64,000 nucleotides of DNA from Streptomyces sp. NRRL S-118 (lineage in GTDB: Bacteria > Actinomycetota > Actinomycetes > Streptomycetales > Streptomycetaceae): NCBI RefSeq assembly GCF_000716335.1, contig NZ_KL591010.1, positions 1 through 64,000 on the forward strand, written 5' to 3'. Shown one piece after another: positions 32,880-41,772 of the stretch (position 1 is its first letter; each line of letters opens with the position of its first letter). The position numbers and the translations under genes are program-made. The notes under the pieces were generated by a model. It ran no database searches. It was not told the origin of the DNA and saw only the letters and a list, made by a program, of their open reading frames with translations.

Positions 32880-33719
32880 ATGGGATACACGGACCAGCGC
32901 TTCGATGTGAACCTGTCGATCCTCTTCACGGAACTCCCGCTCCTGGAGCGCCCCGCGGCCGCCGCCGCGGCGGGCTTCACCGCGGTCGAGCTGTGGTGGC
33001 CCTGGATCGAGACGCCCACGCCCGACCAGAGCGAGCTCGACGCCCTGAAGAAGGCGCTGGACGACGCCGGCACCCGGCTGGTGGGCCTGAACTTCTACGC
33101 CGGCGCCCTTCCGGGACCGGACCGCGGCGCCCTCTCCGTACCTGGTGAGGAGTCGGACCGCTTCCGCGCCAACATCGACGTGGCCGCGGACTTCGCCGCC
33201 TCGGTCGGCTGCAAGGCGCTCAACGCGCTGTACGGCAACCGCGTCGAGGGCGTCGACCCGGCCGCCCAGGACGAGCTCGCCCTGGCGAACCTGGTCACCG
33301 CGGCCCGCGCCGCCGACCGGGTCGGCGCCATCCTCCTGATCGAGACGCTGAACAAGCCGGAGTCGCCGCTCTACCCGCTGGTGAGCGCCCCGGCCGCGAT
33401 CGAGGTCGTGGACAAGGTGAACGCGGCGACCGGCCTCGGGAACGCCAAGTTCCTCCTCGACATCTACCACCTGTCGATGAACGGCGAGGACGTCACCCAG
33501 GTCATCGAGGCGTACGCGGCGAAGACCGGCCACGTCCAGATCGCCGACAACCCGGGCCGCGGCGCGCCCGGCACCGGCTCGCTGCCGCTGGAGGAGCTGC
33601 TCGACCAGCTCGCGAAGGCCGGCTACGACGGCTGGGTCGGCCTGGAGTACAAGGCCGGCGACCGCCCGAGCGCCGAGTCCTTCGACTGGCTCCCCGCCGA
33701 GGCCCGCGCCGCCCGCTGA
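32880..33719 (+). CDS. hyi: Hydroxypyruvate isomerase
   Basis: 279 residues, TIM-barrel isomerase that interconverts hydroxypyruvate and tartronate semialdehyde. Family blocks are FDVNLSILFTELPLLERP at the start, GFTAVELWWPW, ILLIETLNKPE with a metal-binding Glu, FLLDIYHLSMNGEDV with Asp and His, and HVQIADNPGRGAPGTG. It is first in an operon with glxR (36 nt apart). Two copies of the TTCC-N7-GGAA palindrome lie just upstream, one overlapping the ribosome site. Confidence 0.95.
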   Translation: MGYTDQRFDVNLSILFTELPLLERPAAAAAAGFTAVELWWPWIETPTPDQSELDALKKALDDAGTRLVGLNFYAGALPGPDRGALSVPGEESDRFRANIDVAADFAASVGCKALNALYGNRVEGVDPAAQDELALANLVTAARAADRVGAILLIETLNKPESPLYPLVSAPAAIEVVDKVNAATGLGNAKFLLDIYHLSMNGEDVTQVIEAYAAKTGHVQIADNPGRGAPGTGSLPLEELLDQLAKAGYDGWVGLEYKAGDRPSAESFDWLPAEARAAR

Positions 33720-33755
33720 CCTCCTTCCGCACCACCAGTTCTGAGAGGCACCCTC

Positions 33756-34673
33756 ATGAGCAAGCTCGCTGATTCCTCCCGGTCCACCCGCCCGGCGATC
33801 GCGTGGATCGGCCTCGGCATCATGGGCTCCCCCATGTCCGAGAACCTGATCAAGGCCGGCTACAGCGTCACCGGCTTCACCCTGGAGCAGGACAAGCTGG
33901 ACCGCCTGGCCGCGGCCGGCGGCACCGCCGCCGCCTCGATCGCCGAGGCCGTCGGGGGCGCCGACGTGATCATCACGATGGTGCCCGCCTCCCCGCAGGT
34001 CGAGGCCATCGCGTACGGCCCCGACGGCATCCTGGAGAACGCCAGGTCCGGCGCCCTGCTGATCGACATGTCGTCGATCACCCCGCAGACCTCCGTCGAC
34101 CTGGCCAAGGCCGCCCGGGAGAAGGGGATCCGCGTTCTGGACGCCCCCGTCTCCGGCGGCGAGGCCGGCGCCATCGAGGCGGTGCTGTCGATCATGGTCG
34201 GTGGCGAGCAGGCCGACTTCGAGACGGCCAGGCCGATCCTCGAGGCCCTCGGCAAGACGATCGTGCTGTGCGGCCCGCACGGCTCCGGCCAGACGGTGAA
34301 GGCCGCCAACCAGCTCATCGTGGCGGTCAACATCCAGGCGTGCGCCGAGGCCGTGGTCTTCCTGGAGAAGTCCGGCGTGGACCTCACCGCCGCCCTGGAC
34401 GTCCTCAACGGCGGCCTGGCCGGCTCCACGGTGCTGACCCGCAAGAAGGACAACTTCCTGAACCGCGACTTCAGGCCGGGCTTCCGCATCGACCTTCACC
34501 ACAAGGACATGGGCATCGTCACCGACGCCGCCCGCAACGTGGGTGCGGCCCTTCCCGTCGGCGCCGTGGTCGCCCAGCTGGTCGCCTCCCTGCGCGCCCA
34601 GGGCGACGGCGGCCTGGACCACTCGGCCCTGCTGCGCGCCGTCGAGCGTCTCTCCGGCCGGCAGGTCGCCTGA
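33756..34673 (+). CDS. glxR: Tartronate semialdehyde reductase (2-hydroxy-3-oxopropionate reductase)
   Basis: 305 residues of the beta-hydroxyacid dehydrogenase family. NAD(P)H motif IGLGIMGSPMSENLIKAGY, substrate motif DAPVSGGEAGAIEAVLSIMV, catalytic Lys in GSGQTVKAANQLIV, and the C-terminal KDMGIVTDAARNVGAALP. It reduces the tartronate semialdehyde made by Gcl to glycerate. RBS GAGAGGCACCCTC ahead of ATG 33756. Lies directly after hyi. Confidence 0.95.
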   Translation: MSKLADSSRSTRPAIAWIGLGIMGSPMSENLIKAGYSVTGFTLEQDKLDRLAAAGGTAAASIAEAVGGADVIITMVPASPQVEAIAYGPDGILENARSGALLIDMSSITPQTSVDLAKAAREKGIRVLDAPVSGGEAGAIEAVLSIMVGGEQADFETARPILEALGKTIVLCGPHGSGQTVKAANQLIVAVNIQACAEAVVFLEKSGVDLTAALDVLNGGLAGSTVLTRKKDNFLNRDFRPGFRIDLHHKDMGIVTDAARNVGAALPVGAVVAQLVASLRAQGDGGLDHSALLRAVERLSGRQVA

Positions 34674-34760
34674 CCGGGCGGGTCCCCGCGGCTCACCCCG
34701 AGGGCCCGACGGCACCCGTGAGGACCTGACCCTCCGCCTCCCGACGGCTCTCCCCTCTGC

Positions 34761-34822
34761 ATCCGGGCCGTGGCTGCGCCGACACCTGTCCTGTCGCGCC
34801 CAGGCGCAGCCGCGGCCCGGAT
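34761..34822. other. Large inverted repeat between glxR and catalase
   Basis: Arms 34761-34780 and 34803-34822 are 20 bp each and pair fully if one G-U is allowed; the loop is 22 nt. There is no T-tract. It is probably the terminator of hyi-glxR, placed 15 bp before the catalase operator at 34837. It could also be an RNA structure if the genes are read through. Confidence 0.75.
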
Positions 34823-34836
34823 CCCTCACCTACATT

Positions 34837-34851
34837 TCAACAAACTGTTGA
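34837..34851. promoter_or_regulatory. Perfect palindrome TCAACA-AAC-TGTTGA ahead of catalase
   Basis: Perfect 6+3+6 inverted repeat, the same as ahead of uraD (18384). It sits 65 bp before the catalase start. I infer joint control of catalase and urate oxidase operons. Confidence 0.7.
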
Positions 34852-34915
34852 CGTTTGAATCGGAGCCAACCTACGCTCCTGACACCGCTCAGCAGCTCCC
34901 GCACGGAAGGTCACC

Positions 34916-36373
34916 ATGTCGAAGCGCGTGCTTACGACCGAGTCCGGCGCCCCCGTCGCCGACAACCAGAACTCCGCCACCGCCGGCGTCGGTGGCCCGC
35001 TCCTCCTCCAGGACCAGCACCTGCTGGAGAAGCTCGCCCGCTTCAACCGGGAGCGCATCCCGGAGCGCGTGGTGCACGCCCGCGGCTCCGGCGCGTACGG
35101 CTACTTCGAGGTGACCGACGACGTCACCGCGTACACCAAGGCGGACTTCCTCTCCGAGGTCGGCAAGCGCACGGACCTGTTCATCCGCTTCTCGACCGTC
35201 GCCGACTCGCTGGGCGGTGCCGACGCGGTCCGCGACCCGCGCGGCTTCGCGGTGAAGTTCTACACCGAGGAGGGCAACTACGACCTCGTCGGCAACAACA
35301 CCCCGGTGTTCTTCATCAAGGACCCGATCAAGTTCCCCGACTTCATCCACTCGCAGAAGCGCGACCCGTTCACGGGCAAGCAGGAGCCGGACAACGTCTG
35401 GGACTTCTGGGCACACGCCCCCGAGGCGACGCACCAGATCACCTGGCTCATGGGCGACCGCGGCATCCCGGCCTCGTACCGCCACATGAACGGCTACGGC
35501 TCGCACACCTACCAGTGGACGAACGCCGGGGGCGAGGCCTTCTTCGTCAAGTACCACTTCAAGACGAACCAGGGCATCCGCTGCCTGTCGTCCGAGCAGG
35601 CCGCCGAAGTGGTCGGCAAGGACGCCAACTCGCACCAGACCGACCTGCTCCAGGCCATCGAGCGCGGCGTGAACCCCTCCTGGACCCTGTACGTGCAGAT
35701 CATGCCGGCGGCCGAGGCGGCGGACTACCGCTTCAACCCGTTCGACCTCACCAAGGTGTGGCCGCACGCCGACTACCCGCTGCAGCGGGTCGGCCGGATG
35801 GTCCTGGACCGCAACCCGGACAACGTCTTCGCCGAGGTCGAGCAGGCCGCGTTCTCGCCGAACAACTTCGTTCCCGGCATCGGCCCGTCCCCGGACAAGA
35901 TGCTCCAGGGCCGCCTCTTCGCCTACGCGGACGCCCACCGCTACCGCCTCGGCGTCAACCACACCCAGCTGCCGGTCAACGCCCCGAAGGCGACCGTGGC
36001 CGACAACTACGGCCGCGACGGCTTCATGGCCACCCGCAACGGCTCGCGCCACGACAAGAACTACGAGCCCAACTCGTACTCGGGTCCGGCCCAGACCGAC
36101 ACCCCGCTCTCGGCCCCGCTGGCCGTCCACGGCCACACCGGCACGCACGCCGCGCCGCTGCACACCAAGGACGACGACTTCTTCCAGGCCGGTGAGCTCT
36201 ACCGCCTGATGTCGGAGGAGGAGAAGCGGCGCCTCGTGGCGAACATCGCCGGCGGCCTGTCGCAGGTCTCCCGCGAGGACGTCATCGAGAAGAACCTCGC
36301 CCACTTCCACGCCGCGGACCCGGACTACGGCACGCGCGTCGAGGAGGCGGTCCGCGCCCTGCGCGAGGACTGA
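34916..36373 (+). CDS. Monofunctional haem catalase (small-subunit, clade 3 type)
   Basis: 485 residues, the small-subunit length. Active-site His in [18 protein letters not shown], Asn in [16 protein letters not shown], and the haem-ligand Tyr in [14 protein letters not shown]. Splits hydrogen peroxide in the cytoplasm. The start follows GGAAGGTCACC. Its position next to glyoxylate genes and the palindrome shared with the uricase operon suggest it serves peroxide from urate oxidation rather than general stress. I saw no OxyR or CatR gene beside it. Confidence 0.96.
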   Translation: MSKRVLTTESGAPVADNQNSATAGVGGPLLLQDQHLLEKLARFNRERIPERVVHARGSGAYGYFEVTDDVTAYTKADFLSEVGKRTDLFIRFSTVADSLGGADAVRDPRGFAVKFYTEEGNYDLVGNNTPVFFIKDPIKFPDFIHSQKRDPFTGKQEPDNVWDFWAHAPEATHQITWLMGDRGIPASYRHMNGYGSHTYQWTNAGGEAFFVKYHFKTNQGIRCLSSEQAAEVVGKDANSHQTDLLQAIERGVNPSWTLYVQIMPAAEAADYRFNPFDLTKVWPHADYPLQRVGRMVLDRNPDNVFAEVEQAAFSPNNFVPGIGPSPDKMLQGRLFAYADAHRYRLGVNHTQLPVNAPKATVADNYGRDGFMATRNGSRHDKNYEPNSYSGPAQTDTPLSAPLAVHGHTGTHAAPLHTKDDDFFQAGELYRLMSEEEKRRLVANIAGGLSQVSREDVIEKNLAHFHAADPDYGTRVEEAVRALRED

Positions 36374-36387
36374 GCACCCGCGAGACG

Positions 36388-36424
36388 GCGTACGGCAACC
36401 GACGGGAGGTCTGCTGCCGTACGC
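36388..36424 (+). terminator. Hairpin just after catalase
   Basis: GCGTACGGCA (36388-36397) pairs perfectly with TGCCGTACGC (36415-36424) across a 17-nt loop, 15 nt after the catalase stop. No T-tract. Confidence 0.65.
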
Positions 36425-36681
36425 GGTCCGGACCACCGGCCCGGATGAGGGGTGGTCGGTGGTACGGACAGGTCGTGGACCGTGGCGGCGCGCGAGCCAG
36501 TGCGGTGGTGGGGAAGCGCCGTCCCCCTTCTTGACCTGAAGGGAGGGCGGACGGCACTCCCGTCGCCCGCCGCCACGGTCCCGGCACCTCCCCCATGGAT
36601 TCCGTCCGGCGGCGCGAACGTCCTGTCGCGCCAGCCTCGCACCGTCGGACGGTCACCAGCATCACCGCACAGGAAGAGCCA

Positions 36682-36724
36682 GGGCGCGGAGCCGGGGTTT
36701 ACGGTCCCCCGGCTCCGCGCCCTT
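36682..36724. terminator. Strong bidirectional hairpin terminator
   Basis: Perfect 16-bp stem (36682-36697 with 36707-36722), 9-nt loop, followed by TT on the plus strand. It lies between the catalase transcript and the converging minus-strand genes. Confidence 0.8.
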
Positions 36725-36847
36725 CCTCATGCCGCCGGCCAGGGCTTCGAGCCGCTCCAGGCAACGCCCGTCGCGATTGCGGGAACACGGCGGGAACCGA
36801 TGGTGGAGATTCCGGCTGAAGCAGCGGACAACACGGTCGAGAGATCG

Positions 36848-37320
36848 TCACGCCCACATGTCCGGGCCGCCGCCCCGCCACTCGACCAGGCCCGTCGCCT
36901 CGACGTCCACCTCGTCGATGTTCTGCCGCCCAGGACCCACGCGCCGAACTGCGCGGCCCGGCCGCCGGCCACGTGTTCGCGGTGGTGGAGCAGGCTGCGG
37001 ACGCCTTCGCCGAAGGACACGAACGGGCGCCGCAGCCATCCGTGGTCCTGGCGTGTGGTGGCCTTCGTACGGCCGCCCCGGCCCAGCAGCCGAGCCGCCA
37101 TCGCCGGGGCCAGGTCGGGGAAGAGCTGCGCCGGCATCACCGGCTCCGGCACGCTCGGCTCGCGGTGGTCGAGGAGGATGTGGGCCGGCTCGTGGGCCGT
37201 CACGTCCGCCGGGGTCGAAGTGATCGGGGTCTCCGTGGCGCGGGACCGATGCGCCCGGTACCCCCCGGCCGGCGCCGGTGCGTCCACCAGGACCGGGGGC
37301 ACCTCCGTCCCCGACGTCAC
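36848..37320 (-). pseudogene. Frameshifted small gene of unknown function, coupled to the epimerase-like gene
   Basis: Starts at GTG 37320, overlapping the stop of the upstream gene by 4 nt (GTGA). The frame gives TSGTEVPPVLVDAPAPAGGY... with HEPAHILLDHREPSVPEPV and a plausible fold up to RAAQFGAWVLGG near 36930. From there, the sensible continuation is in another frame: NIDEVDVEATGLVEWRGGGP, ending at a stop at 36848. One base missing near 36930 (a GGGCGG/CAG stretch) explains this. Restored length would be about 157 residues. I do not recognise the family. Sequencing error is as likely as true decay. Confidence 0.55.
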
Positions 37321-38258
37321 CCGCCGGCGGCCAGCCGCTCGCGCCACCAGTCCACCGTCGCCGCGATCTGCTCGTCGACGGGCGTGGCGCGTACCGCGAG
37401 AGCGGTCGCGTAAGCGCTCGAATCGACGACGAAAGGCCGCTCGAACTGGTAACGGACCTCCTTGAGTTCGCGGATCAGTGGGGAGAAGAGCGACGCGACT
37501 CCCAGCACGGCCGGCGGCAGTGCTCGCACCGCGACCGGGCCGGTTCCCGCCCGGGCGGCGAGGCGGTCCACCATCTGCCGTGCGGACAGCGCGGGTTCCG
37601 TGGGAACGTGCCAGGCGCGCCCCCAGGCCCGTTCCTCCGCCGCAACCTCGGCCAGGGCCCGGGCCACGTCGGGGAGGTAGGTCCAGCTGTGCGGGGTGTC
37701 GGGATCACCGAGCATGGAGACCGGCTTGCCGCGCAGCAGCCGCGGCATCACCCGCGCGGCCAGGTGGCCGCCGTCGGTCACGCCGGGCCCGAAGAAGTCC
37801 GAGGCCCGGACCTCGACCGCCCTGATGCGGCCCTGCTCGTGGAGGGTCCGCGCCCGCTCCCAGACGGCGGCGCGCACCCGCCCCTTTGGGCCGGTCGCCG
37901 CGAGCGGCAGCTCCTCGGTCAGGGGACCGTCCACCGGCCCGTAGCCGTAGAGGTTGCCCAGCAGGACCAGGACGGCCCCGGTCGCCTCGGCGGCGGCACA
38001 AAGGGAAGCGGCCAGCGGCGGCCATGCACTCACCCACCGGTGGTAGGGCGGCGCGGCGCAACCGTGGATCGCGGCCGCGCCCCGCGCGGCGTCGATGAGC
38101 CGCGCGCTGTCCGCGGCGTCCAGCGCGATGTGCTCGATGCCGGGCTCGGGGCCGCGGCCCGACGTCGTGATGACGCGTACTGAATGTCCCTGGCCGGCCA
38201 GCAGCCGAGCAGTGGCCGCTCCGGCGGGCCCGAATCCTACGACGACATGAAGGCTCAC
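37317..38258 (-). CDS. NAD-dependent epimerase/dehydratase family protein (extended SDR)
   Basis: 313 residues. The N-terminal Rossmann motif is changed from TGxxGxxG to VVVGFGPAGAATARLLAGQG, an atypical-SDR form. It then has LVLLGNLYGYGP with the Tyr region, VRASDFFGPGV and the C-terminal LSARQMVDRLAARAG. Members of this type bind NAD(P) and act on sugar nucleotides or quinones, or are regulators. The classic catalytic YxxxK is not evident, so the activity is unclear. It overlaps the small frameshifted gene downstream. Confidence 0.85.
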   Translation of the reverse strand: MSLHVVVGFGPAGAATARLLAGQGHSVRVITTSGRGPEPGIEHIALDAADSARLIDAARGAAAIHGCAAPPYHRWVSAWPPLAASLCAAAEATGAVLVLLGNLYGYGPVDGPLTEELPLAATGPKGRVRAAVWERARTLHEQGRIRAVEVRASDFFGPGVTDGGHLAARVMPRLLRGKPVSMLGDPDTPHSWTYLPDVARALAEVAAEERAWGRAWHVPTEPALSARQMVDRLAARAGTGPVAVRALPPAVLGVASLFSPLIRELKEVRYQFERPFVVDSSAYATALAVRATPVDEQIAATVDWWRERLAAGG

Positions 38259-38587
38259 CCATGCAGACTAACGCGGGCGCTTCCTGATGAAACGTCAACT
38301 CCGCGCGCCGGGGGCATGGAAGGGGCCCGACCGCATAGGACGCCGATTCCTTGGCGTGATCGGTCCCGAGCCTTGCATGGCGGATCCGGACAGGTCGCCC
38401 GCCCGTCCGGACGGCATCCGGATCCGGATGCGTCCGGCGGCGATGCGACCACCGGGATCGCGCGTCTCGAACGCGAGCCGACCGCCGCGCGGCATGAGAC
38501 CGGTGCGGTTCGTGTGGAGCCGGGCCGCCAGGAGATCCGGGCGGCCCGGCTCACGCCGTCGGGCAAGCCTTCCTCATGCCCCTCGGT
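38259..38587. other. Gene-free interval
   Basis: 329 bp between the start of the epimerase-like gene and the end of the methyltransferase gene. It must hold the epimerase promoter. A weak 5-bp GCCCG/CGGGC hairpin near 38545 could end the methyltransferase transcript. Nothing else seen. Confidence 0.5.
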
Positions 38588-39235
38588 CTACGCCTTGCAT
38601 GCGAGGAGCTGGACCTCCTGGAACTGCCGCCGGTCGGTGGGGACCGGCTCGATCACCAGGCGGGCCGACTCCGTCAATCCGTGATCGCGCAGGAGCCCGG
38701 CGAGGTGGTCGGGGCACCAGCGGTAGGCCGTCACCACCGTGTGGTCGTAGGCCTGTGTCTCGTGCCGGGGGCCGTCGGTGGCAGGGAACTCGATCAGAAG
38801 GTGCCCGCCGGGAGTCAGGACCCGGGCGATCTCGGCCAGGATCGCGGGCAGGTCCCGCGGCGGGGTGTGGATGACGGACCACCGCGAGAGCACGCCGCCC
38901 AGCGTGCCGTCCCCGATGTCCAGCGCGGCCATCGAGCCGACCTCGAACCGCAGCCCGGGATTGGCTGCGCGAGCGAGCTCGACCATCGCGGGGGAGGCGT
39001 CGACGCCGAAGGCGTCCAGGCCCAGCTCATGGAGGTGAGCCGTGATGTGGCCCGGTCCGCAGCCGAGGTCCGCGACCATGCCCCCGCCGTTCGTCCGCAC
39101 CAGCTCCGCAAAGGCACTCAGGAGGGCGCGCTCCAGCGGGCGGTCGCGCAAGGAATCGTGGAACTGCTCCGCGTAGGTGGACGCGACGGCGTCGTACGCC
39201 TCGCGGGTGGCGTGCAAGGTGTCGAGTTCGGTCAT
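38588..39235 (-). CDS. Class I SAM-dependent methyltransferase
   Basis: 215 residues. SAM motif I MVADLGCGPGHITAHL, motif II region LDAFGVDASPAMVELARAA, GSMAALDIGDGTLGGVLSRW and RVLTPGGHLLIEFPA. The N-terminal REAYDAVASTYAEQF is typical of the UbiE-like small methyltransferases. The methyl acceptor is unknown. The start at ATG 39235 begins the conserved part; the longer open frame to 39394 is not supported. Confidence 0.88.
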   Translation of the reverse strand: MTELDTLHATREAYDAVASTYAEQFHDSLRDRPLERALLSAFAELVRTNGGGMVADLGCGPGHITAHLHELGLDAFGVDASPAMVELARAANPGLRFEVGSMAALDIGDGTLGGVLSRWSVIHTPPRDLPAILAEIARVLTPGGHLLIEFPATDGPRHETQAYDHTVVTAYRWCPDHLAGLLRDHGLTESARLVIEPVPTDRRQFQEVQLLACKA

Positions 39236-39476
39236 CCGGAGACCGTAGCGGGAGGAGAGGATCCGTCCTGCCGCGACAGCGGCACCGGCCCACCGACCCA
39301 CCGACCGCCCGCGCCCCTGCCCAGGGGCAGCAGCCACCCCGCTCCCGCAAGAGGTCCGCAATGGAGCGCCGGCCCGCACGACCGCGCGCCTCAAGGGCGC
39401 ACGGCGGCACGGCGGTACGGCGGTACGGCCGCAAGCGATCTACGCTCCTGCGGCCGCACCACCGTGTACGCGCCGC

Positions 39477-39641
39477 TCAGTGGTGGGACGGGTCCACGAT
39501 CACATCCAGGACCTCACGCACTACGCGGTACGTCTCCGCCGTGCCGTCGTCCGTCTTGCGTTCCTCCTGCTGTCGCGCCCAGTCCCGGGCGAGCCGGATC
39601 CTGCGGAGCAGTTCGTCCGAGTCCACAACACCATCGGTCAT
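39477..39641 (-). CDS. Small hypothetical protein, 54 residues
   Basis: MTDGVVDSDELLRRIRLARD continues as a charged, helical small protein ending in VVREVLDVIVDPSHH. GGAGG lies 2 nt before ATG 39641, closer than ideal. It sits between the methyltransferase and beta-lactamase genes on the same strand. No family recognised. Could be non-coding. Confidence 0.45.
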   Translation of the reverse strand: MTDGVVDSDELLRRIRLARDWARQQEERKTDDGTAETYRVVREVLDVIVDPSHH

Positions 39642-39717
39642 GGCCTCCGGGTACCCCGAATCCGCGGAAACGGGCCTCCCCGGGCCGACGAATCGGTATG
39701 CCGGGAAGTGCATGCCG

Positions 39718-40650
39718 TTACGACAGGGAGCGGGCCACCACCGAGGCGGCCTGCGCGATCAGCCGGTTGTCGTGCTCGGCGTCCTTCTCGCCGCGGTTCG
39801 ACATGATCGCCATGACGATCGGGGCGCCGTCGGGGGGCCACACCACCGCGATGTCGTTGCGCGCGCCGTACCAGCTGCCCGTTCCCGTCTTGTCGCCGAC
39901 GACCCAGCCCTTCGGCACCCCGGCCCGGATGAGCTCGTCCCCGGTGACGTTGGTCTTCAGCCACTCGGTCAGCCGTGCGCGCTCCGCCGGTCCGAGGACG
40001 TCGCCGAGGACGAAGGCACGCAGGTCCCGGGCCAGGGCCCGAGGGGTGGTCGTGTCGCGCGTGTCCCCCGGCACCCACCGGCTCAGCTCGGGCTCACGGC
40101 GCTCCATCCGGGTGACGTCGTCGCCGATGCCTTCGAGGACGGCGTCCAGGCCCTTCGGCCCGTCCAGCCGGTCCAGGAGCAGGTTGGCCGCGGTGTTGTC
40201 GCTGAAGCGGACGGCGGCCTCGCACAGCGCATCCAGTGTCATCCCGGTCGCCACATGCTTCTCCGTCACCGGAGACGGCTCGACCAGCTCGTCCCGGGAG
40301 TAGGTGACCCTCTCCCCCATCCCGCCCACGGTGTACTTCCGCAGCACCGCACCCGCGGCGAGCGCCTTGAACGTGGAGGCGTACGGGAAGCGCAGGCCGT
40401 CGTTGTAGGCCACCTCGCGTCCGGTGCCGGTGTCGACGGCGTGGACGCCGAGCCGGGCGCCGAACCTCCGCTCCAGTTCCCGGAGTTCGCGGACGTACGG
40501 CTCGGTCCGTGCGGCCGGGTCCGGGCGCGCCGCCATGGGGGACGCGGCCGGCGCGGCCGGGGCGTCACCCCGGCCGCAGGCCATGAGCGGGACGAGGGTC
40601 AGCGTGGCGAGGGCACCGGCCAGGGCGCGCCGGACGCGGGCGTGGTGCAT
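39718..40650 (-). CDS. blaL: Class A beta-lactamase, lipoprotein-like signal
   Basis: 310 residues. Signal sequence with a lipobox-like LMACG, so it may be membrane-anchored outside the cell. Active-site Ser in STFK (92-95), SDN at 150-152, the omega-loop Glu in EPELS (186-190; the usual Asn at the last position is Ser here) and KTG at 254-256. It hydrolyses penicillins. The divergent neighbours are a LysR regulator and a BlaB-type protein, the same arrangement as described for S. cacaoi blaL-blaA-blaB, where they control the enzyme's induction. Confidence 0.95.
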   Translation of the reverse strand: MHHARVRRALAGALATLTLVPLMACGRGDAPAAPAASPMAARPDPAARTEPYVRELRELERRFGARLGVHAVDTGTGREVAYNDGLRFPYASTFKALAAGAVLRKYTVGGMGERVTYSRDELVEPSPVTEKHVATGMTLDALCEAAVRFSDNTAANLLLDRLDGPKGLDAVLEGIGDDVTRMERREPELSRWVPGDTRDTTTPRALARDLRAFVLGDVLGPAERARLTEWLKTNVTGDELIRAGVPKGWVVGDKTGTGSWYGARNDIAVVWPPDGAPIVMAIMSNRGEKDAEHDNRLIAQAASVVARSLS

Positions 40651-40749
40651 GGTCCAAACCTCCGGATCCGCCCGCACCGAGAGGTACGGGCGCGGGGATC
40701 GTCAGTGTCGTGCCACCTTGGTCCTCCTGCCGCCATGCGGTCCAATACG

Positions 40750-40773
40750 GTTCCGCGCGGTTTCATGCGGAAC
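40750..40773. promoter_or_regulatory. Palindrome in the blaL-blaA intergenic region
   Basis: GTTCCGC (40750-40756) and GCGGAAC (40767-40773) form a perfect inverted repeat with a 10-nt gap, 19 bp before the LysR gene GTG. It is a likely BlaA binding site for control in both directions. Confidence 0.5.
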
Positions 40774-40791
40774 TGGCATAGAGTCGGGGCC

Positions 40792-41772
40792 GTGGATCTC
40801 GTGGGGGCGTGTCGCGCGTTCGTCAGCGTCGGTGAACGCGGCAGTTTCACCGTCGGAGCCGCCGCCGCGCGGATGTCCCAGCCGGTGGCCAGCCGTCGCG
40901 TGGCCGCCCTGGAGGAGCGCTTCGGCGAGCAGCTCTTCGAGCGCACGTCGCGCCGGGCCGTGCTCACCCCCTTCGGGCGGGACATGCTCCCGGTGGCCCG
41001 GCACCTCGTGCAGGCGGCCGATGTGCTGCTGCACGAGGCGGAGGCCGCCCGGCGCAAGCCGTGGCGGCTGGCCGTGCCCGGCATCTGCTCCACCGCCGCG
41101 CTCGCCCGGCTCGTCGCCGAGGCGCGAGGGCTCGGCGTGACCCTCGACCTCCGCGTCGCGGAGCCCGCGCGGCGCACGGAGTTCGTCCAGGCGCAGCAGG
41201 TACGGGCCGCCCTCCTCGCGGTGCCGGCGGACGAGGCGAGGTGGTCCGTGCCGCTGGGCGTCGCCGCGGCCCGGGACCCCGGCGTGAAGCGCGTCTACCT
41301 GGAGACGCTGCGGGTGGGCCGGGCCTCGTCCGGCCCGGCCCGCCGTCTGTGGCTCCAGCCCGAGGACGACGTACCGCACGTCCGGGACCCGCTGACGCGG
41401 CTGCGTGACGCGCTCGGCCTGCGGCCCGCACAGCTCGTCGTCGCGGCGGACCTGACCACGGCGGCCGCGGAGGTGCTGTCCTCCCGCGACCTGCTGGTGT
41501 GCTCCCCCGCCCAGGCGGAGGAGCTCGGCCTGCACTGGCGACCCCTCGGCGAGGCCACGCTGCACCGCGGTTTCGCCCTCGTGGCCGCGGCGGACGGCAA
41601 CGCACAGCGCCTCGAGGCGCGTCTGGGTGACGCCATCGCGCGCTGCCTGGGAACGGTCACGGTCACGGCGCAGGACGCGGGGGCCCGGGCCGGGCGCGCA
41701 CCCGCACGGGGTGGCGTCCCACCGACCGCAGCCGGACTCCGGGCGCGCGGCGCGGAGGGCGGCGGAGCATGA
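40792..41772 (+). CDS. blaA: LysR-family regulator, BlaA-like
   Basis: 326 residues. N-terminal helix-turn-helix with the LysR pattern (LVGACRAFVSVGERGSFTVG, ARMSQPVASRRVAALEERFG, LFERTSRRAVLTPFG). The effector part is somewhat degenerate and ends in a Gly/Ala/Arg-rich tail. Divergent from the beta-lactamase and overlapping the BlaB-like gene by 4 nt, as in S. cacaoi, where BlaA activates blaL. Start chosen at GTG 40792; ATG 40765 is in frame, but it lies inside the palindrome. Confidence 0.85.
   Translation: MDLVGACRAFVSVGERGSFTVGAAAARMSQPVASRRVAALEERFGEQLFERTSRRAVLTPFGRDMLPVARHLVQAADVLLHEAEAARRKPWRLAVPGICSTAALARLVAEARGLGVTLDLRVAEPARRTEFVQAQQVRAALLAVPADEARWSVPLGVAAARDPGVKRVYLETLRVGRASSGPARRLWLQPEDDVPHVRDPLTRLRDALGLRPAQLVVAADLTTAAAEVLSSRDLLVCSPAQAEELGLHWRPLGEATLHRGFALVAAADGNAQRLEARLGDAIARCLGTVTVTAQDAGARAGRAPARGGVPPTAAGLRARGAEGGGA

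Larger units (their letters stand above)
36374..36847. other. Gene-free interval after catalase with two hairpins
   Basis: 474 bp without a supported gene. It holds the two hairpins listed separately. The 255 bp between them are GC-rich; open frames there lack ribosome sites or recognisable products. I see nothing else in it. Confidence 0.6.

Noticed and set aside
40750..40773. The blaL-blaA palindrome as another copy of the TTCC-N7-GGAA operator.
   Set aside because: The arms are similar (TTCCGC/GCGGAA), but the gap is 10 nt, so the spacing is different, and the genes are unrelated to glyoxylate use.
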